From a virus, in IMG/VR virus record IMGVR_UViG_3300048065_000540, positions 1 to 34,908 of that record: DNA of 34,908 bases; one strand, given 5' to 3'. A model generated the notes under the pieces. The model searched no databases and was not told where the DNA came from. It saw nothing but the letters and a program-made list of their open reading frames with translations. The translations under genes and the position numbers were made by a program. This document shows, piece after piece, positions 1 to 6,493 of this stretch (the first letter of the stretch is position 1; each line of letters opens with the position of its first letter).

Positions 1-2
1 AA

Positions 3-398
3 CAGAAATTCGTTGAGGCGTACATGGCGTTAGGCAATGCAACCAAAGCGGCAGACATTGCAGGGTACAAGCACCCGAATGTTCAGGCGTTCCGATTGTT
101 AGAAAATATTAGTGTAAAAGCGGAAATCGAGGCGATTAGAGCGAATATGAGCAAGGATTCAGAGCAGAGAAGGGTTGAGTGGATCGATCAGCTGGAGCAG
201 TTGGGAAAGCTCGCAGAGAAGGATTCAGACCGTCTCAGAGCTATCGAACAGCTGTTCAAGGCAGAAGGCTGGATTGCGCCAGAAAAGCAGGAAATTGTGC
301 AGTTTAACGGGTCATTTTTGGCTGATTTAGACCTTGAAGAGGACGATGTGGTCGATCTGACGATCACAGACCTCAACGATAACAACGACTTGCACTAG
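3..398 (+). CDS. Terminase small subunit (5' end outside the window)
   Basis: Probably binds the packaging site on phage DNA and recruits the large subunit. The reading frame is open to the left edge: reading from base 3 gives QKFVEAYMALGNATKAADIA, the typical N-terminal helix-turn-helix of Terminase_2-type small subunits, so the ATG at 24 is internal and the true start lies upstream of the window. The visible part is about 131 residues: the DNA-binding segment, a charged helical middle (about 35-90), and an acidic tail (DLDLEEDDVVDLTITDLN). TerL follows about 2.3 kb downstream, separated by a cassette of small genes. The family is clear from the N-terminal motif and context; the exact specificity is not. 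Confidence 0.88.
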   Translation, partial: QKFVEAYMALGNATKAADIAGYKHPNVQAFRLLENISVKAEIEAIRANMSKDSEQRRVEWIDQLEQLGKLAEKDSDRLRAIEQLFKAEGWIAPEKQEIVQFNGSFLADLDLEEDDVVDLTITDLNDNNDLH

Positions 399-401
399 TC
401 G

Positions 402-428
402 GACCAACTGCTCAGGCAGTAATTGGTC
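402..428. repeat. Inverted repeat just after terS
   Basis: GACCAA (402-407) pairs with TTGGTC (423-428), and inside it CTGC (408-411) pairs with GCAG (416-419) around a TCAG loop, with a TAA bulge on one side. No T-run follows, so a rho-independent terminator is unlikely. Confidence 0.6.
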
Positions 429-505
429 GAATCCGAGGGGTCGAAAGGAGGCTTTTCGGGTGATCGGGGGGGGGTAGTTTCTGGCTCCGAGCGCCGATCG
501 AGAGT

Positions 506-536
506 CTGGTTCCATGGGGGCTATATGAGGAACCAG
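506..536. repeat. Perfect 8-bp inverted repeat
   Basis: CTGGTTCC (506-513) is exactly complementary to GGAACCAG (529-536), with a 15-nt loop containing GGGGG. It lies between the 9-G run and the 6-C run, which could pair and enclose it. It could be an RNA hairpin or a protein-binding DNA palindrome. Confidence 0.6.
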
Positions 537-561
537 CACCGTATTTTGACCCCCCACGGGT

Positions 562-575
562 CTTATGAGAGTACC
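562..575 (+). repeat. Direct repeat, copy 1 (CTTATGAGAGTACC)
   Basis: This exact 14-bp sequence recurs at 804-817. Both copies are preceded by GGTC and followed a few bases later by CGAAAAAT. The pair flanks the small gene at 586-792. The copy contains an ATG (565) that would extend that gene by seven codons, but the ATG at 586 has the better ribosome-binding site. Confidence 0.65.
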
Positions 576-585
576 GAGGCGAAAA

Positions 586-792
586 ATGAATCAACTATTA
601 ATGCATCGTGTTACGGCACTTAATCACTTAGACATGGATGAGTTCACATTTGAGGCTTACATCGTCCCTATGGTCACCTCGCTGCGATTCGGAGATCAGT
701 TGTACTACCTTACCGACCAAGTACAGGAGGCGGTATACACGCTTATAGAGGTATCTCAGAGCGAAGGCGTGGAGCTTACCCTCGTCGATTAG
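586..792 (+). CDS. Small protein of unknown function (68 aa)
   Basis: I do not recognise this protein. It is acidic and mixed hydrophobic, begins MNQLLMHRVTALNHLDMDEF, ends EVSQSEGVELTLVD, and has no clear transmembrane segment. I chose ATG 586 because GAGG lies about 7 bases upstream; ATG 565 in the same frame has no such site and falls inside a repeated sequence. The gene sits alone between two copies of a 14-bp direct repeat, which suggests an inserted or duplicated cassette. Composition looks protein-like but a short open frame could occur by chance, so confidence is moderate. Confidence 0.5.
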   Translation: MNQLLMHRVTALNHLDMDEFTFEAYIVPMVTSLRFGDQLYYLTDQVQEAVYTLIEVSQSEGVELTLVD

Positions 793-803
793 GGGGGGCG
801 GTC

Positions 804-817
804 CTTATGAGAGTACC
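804..817 (+). repeat. Direct repeat, copy 2 (CTTATGAGAGTACC)
   Basis: Exact second copy of the 14-bp sequence at 562-575, again followed by CGAAAAAT, and located just before the gene at 850. It could be a promoter-like or regulatory motif repeated before two genes, or the scar of a cassette insertion. Confidence 0.65.
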
Positions 818-849
818 TAACGAAAAAATACACATAGGAATTTTTTGAA

Positions 850-1161
850 ATGGCGGAAAAGAAAGATTCAAGACTAACTAAGGCGGGCGTCAGTGGGTAT
901 AACAAACCAAAACGCACCCCTAATCACCCTACCAAGTCCCACGTTGTTGTTGCCAAGGAAGGTGACAAGGTGAAAACGATCAGATTCGGGCAGCAAGGCG
1001 TCAAAACCAATCAGACAGTAGGTCAGCGTAAGGCGTTTGAGAGCCGTCATGCCAAGAATATAAGCAAAGGCAAGATGAGCGCAGCTTACTGGGCGTCAAA
1101 AACTAAATGGGCGCCCGCCAAAACCAAGTCATCATCAACCAAATGGAAAAAAGGAAGTTAA
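850..1161 (+). CDS. Small basic conserved phage protein (103 aa)
   Basis: A Lys/Arg-rich protein with LTKAGVSGYNKPKRTPNHP at the N-terminus, SHVVVAKEGDKVKTIRFGQQ in the middle and ISKGKMSAAYWASKTKW near the C-terminus. I recognise this pattern from a small family common in marine phages and usually found near terminase genes (I believe Pfam DUF6321); its function is not established. The high positive charge suggests nucleic-acid binding or association with packaged DNA, which is inference. It is the first of four consecutive tiny basic proteins. The ribosome-binding site is weak (TAGGA about 13 bases upstream). Confidence 0.8.
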   Translation: MAEKKDSRLTKAGVSGYNKPKRTPNHPTKSHVVVAKEGDKVKTIRFGQQGVKTNQTVGQRKAFESRHAKNISKGKMSAAYWASKTKWAPAKTKSSSTKWKKGS

Positions 1162-1163
1162 TT

Positions 1164-1304
1164 ATGCCAATGGTAAACGGTAAGAAGTACGCATACACGA
1201 AAGAAGGCATGGCTAAGGCGAAATCTGCGGCTAAAAAAGCGGGAACTGCTATGAAGGCGAAGCCAAAAGCGAAAGCAAAAGCTAAGCCAAAGGCTAAGAA
1301 GTAA
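1164..1304 (+). CDS. Lys-rich histone-tail-like small protein (46 aa)
   Basis: The N-terminus MPMVNGKKYAYTKEGMAKAK is a pattern seen in many phages; the C-terminal third is an almost pure K-A-P repeat (AKPKAKAKAKPKAKK). Sixteen of 46 residues are lysine. The tail resembles the C-terminal tail of histone H1, so DNA or RNA binding by charge is likely, though the role is unknown. An upstream GTG/ATG extension is possible, but ATG 1164 has AAGGAAG about 8 bases upstream and starts just after the previous stop, so I chose it. Confidence 0.75.
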   Translation: MPMVNGKKYAYTKEGMAKAKSAAKKAGTAMKAKPKAKAKAKPKAKK

Positions 1305-1306
1305 AG

Positions 1307-1507
1307 ATGCCTGCCAAGAAGGCTGCCCCCAAGAAGAAATCGACGGTGAATAGTGCTGGTAACTATACAAAGCCAGCGATGCGCAAGCGTCTGTTCAACA
1401 AGATTAAGGCTGGCAGCAAAGGTGGTTCAGCGGGGCAGTGGTCTGCTCGTAAAGCGCAGATGCTAGCCAAGGAATATAAAGCAGCTGGTGGAGGATACCG
1501 AGACTAA
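1307..1507 (+). CDS. Small basic conserved phage protein (66 aa)
   Basis: Lys-rich N-terminus (MPAKKAAPKKKSTVNSAGNY) followed by a conserved-looking core, KPAMRKRLFNKIKAGSKGG and GQWSARKAQMLAKEYKAAGG. I recognise this core as a small family recurring in marine phage genomes, with no assigned function. It starts two bases after the previous stop, and its own stop overlaps the next start (TAATG at 1505-1509), so the block is translated as a unit. Binding to nucleic acid is inference from charge. Confidence 0.75.
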   Translation: MPAKKAAPKKKSTVNSAGNYTKPAMRKRLFNKIKAGSKGGSAGQWSARKAQMLAKEYKAAGGGYRD

Positions 1508-1761
1508 TGCCTCTCAAAAAATCGCAAAAAAGCCTAAAGAAGTGGACCGGCGAAAAGTGGGGCACTAAGAGCGGCAAGAACTCCACACAGGGCAGTAAAG
1601 CGACTGGGGAGCGATATCTACCCAAGTCGGCTAGGGATGCCCTGAGCAAGAAGGAATACGCTGCTACGAGCAAGAAGAAACGCGCTGATACTAAGGCTGG
1701 AAAGCAGCACAGTGCCCAGCCAAAAAAAATCGCTAAGAAGACTGCAAGGCATAGGAAATGA
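1507..1761 (+). CDS. Small basic conserved phage protein (84 aa)
   Basis: A very basic protein with MPLKKSQKSLKKWTGEKWGT at the N-terminus, then ATGERYLPKSARDALSKKEY and a Lys-rich end (QPKKIAKKTARHRK). This recurrent phage family (KSLKKWT...GERYLP...SKKEYAAT) is familiar to me but has no known function. It overlaps the preceding gene by one base and the following hidden gene by four (ATGA at 1758-1761), indicating translational coupling. Like its neighbours it may coat or compact DNA or bind RNA; the sequence does not decide. Confidence 0.75.
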   Translation: MPLKKSQKSLKKWTGEKWGTKSGKNSTQGSKATGERYLPKSARDALSKKEYAATSKKKRADTKAGKQHSAQPKKIAKKTARHRK

Positions 1762-1919
1762 AAAACTCTCGTGAAACGCTGTATAGCAAGGGTGATAACC
1801 GGCGCCCAGAAAATACTAAAAAATTCGAGGAAGGCTACGAACGAATCTTCGGCAAGCCCAGTCGAAAGGACCGGAATGATGTTCGGGCTAGAAAAAGAGG
1901 TGGCAACGACGATGGTTGA
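1758..1919 (+). CDS. Hidden small charged protein (53 aa)
   Basis: This frame begins with an ATG that overlaps the previous stop (ATGA) and runs 53 codons to TGA at 1917-1919, itself overlapping the ATG of the next gene (ATGGTTGA, 1912-1919). The product starts MKNSRETLYSKGDNRRPENT, then KKFEEGYERIFGKPSRK, and ends RARKRGGNDDG. It is highly charged and soluble-looking. The tail-to-head overlaps on both sides make it more convincing than the alternative in which the next gene is extended upstream through this region in another frame. Function unknown; ERIFGKPSRKDR-type endings occur in small phage proteins. Confidence 0.7.
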   Translation: MKNSRETLYSKGDNRRPENTKKFEEGYERIFGKPSRKDRNDVRARKRGGNDDG

Positions 1920-2322
1920 TATCGAGCTGAATCGATTTGCTTACCACCCAGAGGGCACGTTAGGCGTCATAGACTTCTACGGTGAGCGATTCTATACGAT
2001 AGAGCGCCCATGGCTAGATAACGCGCCAAACGTGTCCTGCATTCCTGAAGGTAGCTATGAGGTTACTTGGCGGACATCTCCGCGCTTTGGAGAAACCTAT
2101 CACATACAAGACGTGGAGGATCGAACTTACATCCTAATTCACGCTGCGAACTTCCCTAAGGATGTACAGGGATGTATAGGACTTGGTACAGGTCTAATGG
2201 GGGATCGAGTAGCTGTCAGTAACAGTCGAAAAGCCGTAGCTAGATTTGAGGATCTAACGAGGGACATATCGTGGCGGCTGCTCGTAAAAAATGCACCACT
2301 TGCGGCGCTGTCAAAAGCCTAG
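1912..2322 (+). CDS. DUF5675-like protein, possibly cell-wall related (136 aa)
   Basis: The sequence matches the DUF5675 pattern: ELNRFAYHPEGTLGVI, then TIERPWLDNAPNVSCIPEG (29-47), then ILIHAANFPKDVQGCIGLG (74-92). The family has no proven role, but H77 followed by GC at 87-88 recalls the His and Cys of L,D-transpeptidase-type active sites, so a peptidoglycan-related or lysis role is an inference. ATG 1912 is preferred over upstream in-frame starts because the upstream part is coding in another frame and AGAGGTGG precedes it. The last 52 bases overlap the next gene, and the C-terminal residues after 120 may be a product of that overlap. Confidence 0.75.
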   Translation: MVDIELNRFAYHPEGTLGVIDFYGERFYTIERPWLDNAPNVSCIPEGSYEVTWRTSPRFGETYHIQDVEDRTYILIHAANFPKDVQGCIGLGTGLMGDRVAVSNSRKAVARFEDLTRDISWRLLVKNAPLAALSKA

Positions 2323-2726
2323 ACAAGTTCTTATCGGACGGGCGAAACCAGTGCAAAGCATGTAAATCGCTGAGCAATAAAGAAAGAGGCAACGCCAGTC
2401 TAGAAGGGTTTTTGCAGCATCGTTTAACAAGTCTTAGGTATCGTCACAAGCAAAAGAAATACGAGGGAGAACCTGTATCTCTTGACTACTTACTGGCGCT
2501 ATATGATGAGCAGAGAGGTATATGTGCCGTTTCACATCTGCCTATGCATATAACCTTGGACCATTCGGACCTTTCTGTCAGTCCTGACCGGATTGACACC
2601 AAGAAAGGATATGTCGAGGGCAATGTAAGGTTGGTTTGTGCCCGCGTAAATATAATGAAAGGCGCGCTAAATGATCATGATTTCATTTGGTGGTGCCGCG
2701 CAGTGGTGAGTAGCAGTGGAAATTGA
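2271..2726 (+). CDS. HNH-type endonuclease with zinc ribbon (151 aa)
   Basis: The N-terminus carries two CxxC pairs (C8/C11 and C28/C31), a zinc-ribbon pattern. The C-terminal half has an HNH-like core: GICAVSHLPM, SPDRIDTKKGYVEGNVRLVC (104-123), and N127/K130, which is the D-R-(I/L)-D...GY...N...C...N..K arrangement of phage HNH and homing-type nucleases. It could be a homing endonuclease inserted beside terL or a packaging-associated HNH nuclease; HNH proteins next to terminase genes are known to assist packaging in some phages. The start is GTG with GAGGG 7 bases upstream. It overlaps the DUF5675 gene by 52 bases and terL by 11. Confidence 0.72.
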   Translation: MAAARKKCTTCGAVKSLDKFLSDGRNQCKACKSLSNKERGNASLEGFLQHRLTSLRYRHKQKKYEGEPVSLDYLLALYDEQRGICAVSHLPMHITLDHSDLSVSPDRIDTKKGYVEGNVRLVCARVNIMKGALNDHDFIWWCRAVVSSSGN

Positions 2727-4296
2727 GCAGGTAGCCAGAAAACTCAAGGGTAACTTCCCTCTATACAGCAAGAACATGCTGAAAATCGTGACTAAAGAGG
2801 GGGAGTCTAAGCCATTTGTGCTGAATTCAGCCCAGCTTCATGTCCATGGAATGCTCGAAAAACAGCTACAAGAGCAGGGGAATATCCGCGCATTAGTCCT
2901 AAAAGCGCGACAGACGGGCATATCCACCTACACTCAGGGCAGAAACTTCTGGAAAGTCACGCAAAATCGAAACGCTAACGCGTTTGTGCTGTCGCACCTA
3001 GCCGAATCAACTAACGCTATTTTTAATATGGTGCGCTACTTCTATGACAACGTCCCTCATCCGGCATTTAAACCGCCGCTCGCTTCTCAGTCGGCGTCAA
3101 CTCTCGTATTTGATGAGATCAACTCGCGCTACAGGGTTGGTACGGCACGGTCTACACAGACAGGACGAGGACAAACAAACAGATTCGTCCACGGATCAGA
3201 GGTCGCCTTCTACCCCCAAGGATCAGACATAGTCGCGGGTCTACTGCAGACTGTCGGCGGCAAGAACACTGAAGTGATCTTAGAGAGTACGGCTAACGGT
3301 GCCGGCGGCTGGTTTTACGATCAGGTGATGAAGTCGTTGCGCGGTGAGTCTGAGTGGATTACTTGCTTCATTCCTTGGTACTGGATGCCCGAGTATAGAA
3401 AGAAGCCCTCCCCCTACTTTGTGGCGACACCTGAAGAGTATCAGTTGGCGCAAAAATATAATTTGGACGACGCACAGCTTTCGTTTAGACGAGCCAAGCT
3501 AGATGAATTAGGGGGCACGGATCTATTCCGTCAGGAGTATCCAAGCACTCCCTTAGAAGCATTCTTAACGTCTGGTCGCTGTTTTGTGGAAGAGACTGCA
3601 ATATCTCAGTGTGAGACAAACTGCTACACCGCAGACTTCAAGGGAGACATCGTCGATGGATCTCTGGTGGAGCGCGAGCACGGTAACTATCAGGAGTGGT
3701 ATCCGCCCTCACGGGAAGAGAACTACGTGATCGGTGTGGATGTTGCGGAAGGTCTCGCCTACGGCGACTACAGCTGCGCACAGGTCTTAGATTCGATGGG
3801 CAATCAGGTTGCCTGCTGGCATGGACACATAGATCCGTTCGACTATGGCTCATTGGTGGCGACGATCGGAAAGCGTTTTAACAATGCATATGTAGTAGTT
3901 GAGCGTAACAATCACGGTCTGGGCACCCTAAGAAAGATGCAAGACCTCGGCTACTCCAATCTATTCGTTGAGAGTTCGGTTGATGGCGCCTATGGCGACA
4001 GAATGACAAAGCGAGGCGGCTTCCTGACCACCAGTAAGACCAAGCCATTGATCGTTGACAACCTAGCGACCTTACTAAGGCAGGGTGAAAGTGGGGTTGC
4101 CGACATTGAATTATTAAATGAGTTGCGAACTTACATCATTGATGATAAAGGAAGTTACAATTCTCAGAATGGATGTTATGATGACAGGGTGATGGCTTAT
4201 GCTATTGCCCTGCACGGACTAGCTTCTATGCCGAGACCTCGGCACCGGATTATACAAAAACGTTTCAAATCGTTAGATCCTGTGACGGGTTATTAA
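2716..4296 (+). CDS. terL: Terminase large subunit, packaging ATPase/nuclease (526 aa)
   Basis: Motor that pumps DNA into the prohead and cuts the concatemer. ATPase part: Walker A variant LKARQTGIST (62-71), a Walker B-like FVHGSEVAFYP (157-167), and coupling motif LESTANG (189-195). Nuclease part is RNase H-like: IGVDVAEG with D342, VVVERNNHG with E397, and YDDRVMAYA with D489/D490 as likely metal ligands. Length is usual for phage terminases. GTG start at 2716 overlaps the HNH gene end; the first residues MEIEQVARKL look like a normal N-terminus. The portal gene follows after 3 bases. All key motifs appear intact. Confidence 0.95.
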   Translation: MEIEQVARKLKGNFPLYSKNMLKIVTKEGESKPFVLNSAQLHVHGMLEKQLQEQGNIRALVLKARQTGISTYTQGRNFWKVTQNRNANAFVLSHLAESTNAIFNMVRYFYDNVPHPAFKPPLASQSASTLVFDEINSRYRVGTARSTQTGRGQTNRFVHGSEVAFYPQGSDIVAGLLQTVGGKNTEVILESTANGAGGWFYDQVMKSLRGESEWITCFIPWYWMPEYRKKPSPYFVATPEEYQLAQKYNLDDAQLSFRRAKLDELGGTDLFRQEYPSTPLEAFLTSGRCFVEETAISQCETNCYTADFKGDIVDGSLVEREHGNYQEWYPPSREENYVIGVDVAEGLAYGDYSCAQVLDSMGNQVACWHGHIDPFDYGSLVATIGKRFNNAYVVVERNNHGLGTLRKMQDLGYSNLFVESSVDGAYGDRMTKRGGFLTTSKTKPLIVDNLATLLRQGESGVADIELLNELRTYIIDDKGSYNSQNGCYDDRVMAYAIALHGLASMPRPRHRIIQKRFKSLDPVTGY

Positions 4297-4299
4297 TGT

Positions 4300-6288
4300 A
4301 TGGATGAGCTAGAGTACGAAGGTGAAGAAGAGGAGTTAGAGCAAGAACCAGACGGTCTGCAAGCGCAAAGCATGCAGAGCTTGGGTTCTCGCCTCGCCGG
4401 AACCTTCCAAGAGTATAAAGACGCTCGAAAGGAAACTGAGAACGAGTGGCTTAAAGACTTGCGCCAATATCAGGGTATCTATGAGCCTGACGTACTCGCA
4501 CGCCTAAACGCAGCATCTGGATCTCGATCTAAAGTTTTTGTCGGCTTAACACGAACCAAGGTTATGGCGGCATATTCGAGAATAATCGACCTATTGTTCC
4601 AGCATGGCGACGTTTTCTTCTCGGTAGATCCTACACCGATCCCTCAGATTGATCCACTCAAGGCGATGCAAATGCGCCAGATGGCTATGGATCAGATCAT
4701 GATGGCGAGCGGACAAGACCCGATGATGAATCAGGACTTGGTGGCAGCACGCATGGCGGAGCTGGAAGAAGAGTTCTTGGAGGTAGAGAAAGAGATTGCC
4801 AAGAACGCAGCTGAGTCCATGACCGTAGACATACAGGACCAGCTGATAGAGACAAATGCAGAGATGAAGCTCAAGGAAGCGTTTCTTGAGGCATGCATCT
4901 TTGGTTCAGGCGCTGTCAAAGCTGGCACTGTACGGATTGATAAGAAGCAATCGTACTCTAAGATGCTGGACCCCCAGACAGGCGATCAAGCATTCGGTCT
5001 TAGCGTTGTTGAGACGGTCGCCGCAGACGTAGAGAGCGTAAGCATCTTTGATCTGTACCCCGATCCGTACTGTACGACACTAGACGATTGTGACGGTCTG
5101 TTCCGTCGTCATGTGCTTACGCGCCGTCAAATGCGCGATCTAGCCGATCTGCCTCAGTTTGATTCCGATATGGTGAAGTATCTTCTTAAGATTCACCGCA
5201 ACGGTAACCACACCGAGGAAGATCACGAGACGACACGACGCCGTATTGCGGGTATCCACGAGAACTCTGAATCAAATCGATTCGTTGTTATGGAGTACTG
5301 GGGCACTGTAGACGGTTACGACCTAGAAGAGCACGGCATAGAGCTAGAAGAAGGGGCAGATCGCTCTGACGACTACTCTGCGTGCGTTTGGTTTTGTGAC
5401 GGGAAAGTGCTGAAAGTTATGCTAAACCCGATCACTGGGTACAAGATTCCATACCATATCTTCCCGTATGAGCGCAGCCCACACCAGTTTTGGGGTACAG
5501 GCGTGCCACGCATGATGCGTGATTCACAGGGAACTATGAACACCGCAACTCGAATCTGGCTAGACAACATGGCTTTGTCGTCAGGTCCGATGGTTGAGGT
5601 AAATACAGACTTGCTTGCAGCAGGAGAAGACCCGACAGATATCCACCCTTGGCGAGTATTCCTCCGAGAGGGTGGAGACGGTTCTATGCCTGCTGTCAGA
5701 TGGTATCAGCCAGTAGCTAACGCTAATGGATTGAACCAGATTGTAGAGATATTCCGACGCTTTGCTGATGAGACTACGTCGCTTCCGAGCTACACGCATG
5801 GAGAGCAGACCCAAGGTCTTAACAAGACGGCGACAGGCATGTCTATGCTTATGGGCGCAGCAAATATTGCGCTTAAAAGCACCATAAAAAATATTGATGA
5901 CTTCTTGATCGAGCCAATGATTGAGGCTCTTTTCCACTTCAATATGGAGTTTGGAACTAACGAGAAGTCTAAGGGAGACCTGCGAATAGTTGCTCGCGGT
6001 AGTACTGCCTTGGTGCAGAAGGAAGTGCAAAGTCAGCGCTTACTTCAGTTCCTCTCTTTGGTTGGAGACGATCCCAACGGAGCGGTTAAGCGCACGCAGT
6101 TGCTACGCGATATAGCTCAAAGCATGGACATTGATCCCGACGAAATTATTAAGACTGAGGAGCAATTAGCTCTTGAACAGCAACAGCAACAACAGTTACT
6201 CCAAGCTCAAATGCAACAGGCAGCAGTCGCAGGCAATCCTTCGGCTCAAGGCGATGCCGGAATGGGATCTCCTGCGGGATTTAATTAA
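4300..6288 (+). CDS. Portal protein (662 aa)
   Basis: Forms the dodecameric channel at the capsid vertex used by the terminase and later by ejected DNA. Evidence is length, position directly after terL and before scaffold and capsid genes, and sequence features of podovirus portals: RSKVFVGLTRTKVMAAYSRI near the start, a Met/Gln-rich insertion (about 110-150), PYHIFPYERSPHQFWGTGVP in the middle, and NKTATGMSMLMGAANIALK near residue 508-526. The N-terminus is strongly acidic (EYEGEEEELEQEPDG) and the C-terminus is Gln-rich (LEQQQQQQLLQAQMQQ), both probably flexible. The start is ATG 4300, four bases after the terL stop; a nearby ATG at 4296 terminates at once. Confidence 0.93.
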   Translation: MDELEYEGEEEELEQEPDGLQAQSMQSLGSRLAGTFQEYKDARKETENEWLKDLRQYQGIYEPDVLARLNAASGSRSKVFVGLTRTKVMAAYSRIIDLLFQHGDVFFSVDPTPIPQIDPLKAMQMRQMAMDQIMMASGQDPMMNQDLVAARMAELEEEFLEVEKEIAKNAAESMTVDIQDQLIETNAEMKLKEAFLEACIFGSGAVKAGTVRIDKKQSYSKMLDPQTGDQAFGLSVVETVAADVESVSIFDLYPDPYCTTLDDCDGLFRRHVLTRRQMRDLADLPQFDSDMVKYLLKIHRNGNHTEEDHETTRRRIAGIHENSESNRFVVMEYWGTVDGYDLEEHGIELEEGADRSDDYSACVWFCDGKVLKVMLNPITGYKIPYHIFPYERSPHQFWGTGVPRMMRDSQGTMNTATRIWLDNMALSSGPMVEVNTDLLAAGEDPTDIHPWRVFLREGGDGSMPAVRWYQPVANANGLNQIVEIFRRFADETTSLPSYTHGEQTQGLNKTATGMSMLMGAANIALKSTIKNIDDFLIEPMIEALFHFNMEFGTNEKSKGDLRIVARGSTALVQKEVQSQRLLQFLSLVGDDPNGAVKRTQLLRDIAQSMDIDPDEIIKTEEQLALEQQQQQQLLQAQMQQAAVAGNPSAQGDAGMGSPAGFN

Positions 6289-6457
6289 AGCCCGATTTGA
6301 TAGCGCCCAAGCATTATTAGAAGGAGCAGACGAGACGACATTTAGGTTTGAGCAAGGCAGGCTCTTAGAGCTTCGATTCATGCTTGAACTTGAAGAAGCG
6401 GCAAAAGCCGTTCTAGACAAAGCGCGGTCCCCTAAGCGGACAACCGCAATCGACTAA
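6254..6457 (+). CDS. Small post-portal protein (67 aa)
   Basis: A short helical protein beginning MPEWDLLRDLIKARFDSAQA, with FRFEQGRLLELRFMLELEE in the middle. Small proteins with a similar E-Q-G-R-L pattern often follow portal genes in phages; the role is not established (possibly a portal or scaffold accessory). The frame is open farther upstream, giving an Asn/Gln-rich extension, but that part lies in the portal's Gln-rich coding region, so the ATG at 6254, overlapping the portal end by 35 bases, is more sensible. The ribosome-binding site is weak (AAGG very close to the ATG), consistent with coupling to portal translation. Confidence 0.7.
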   Translation: MPEWDLLRDLIKARFDSAQALLEGADETTFRFEQGRLLELRFMLELEEAAKAVLDKARSPKRTTAID

Positions 6458-6493
6458 CGAATATCCCACTTGTGGGACTCGAAGGAAATAACG

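Larger units (their letters stand above)
399..585 (+). other. Structured non-coding region after terS (possible packaging-site region)
   Basis: No convincing gene lies between the TerS stop and the next small gene. The region holds two inverted repeats, a run of nine G (466-474), a run of six C (550-555) and a ribosome-binding-like AAAGGAGG near 444-451 that leads only to a few codons. Phage pac or cos sites often lie in or beside terS, so a role in packaging recognition is possible; a structured leader RNA is an alternative. Only the structural elements are directly seen. Confidence 0.4.

Noticed and set aside
423-623. A 66-codon open frame after terS
   Set aside because: It runs through G/C runs and hairpins, its product is low-quality (Gly/Ser/Arg-rich), and it overlaps the better-supported start at 586.
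1771-1911. Upstream extension of the DUF5675-like gene
   Set aside because: The region is better explained by the overlapping 53-aa gene in another frame, and family members start near the ELNRFAYHPE segment.
6173-6253. Asn/Gln-rich N-terminal extension of the post-portal protein
   Set aside because: It is the out-of-frame reading of the portal's CAG/CAA-rich end; the ATG at 6254 gives a normal overlap.
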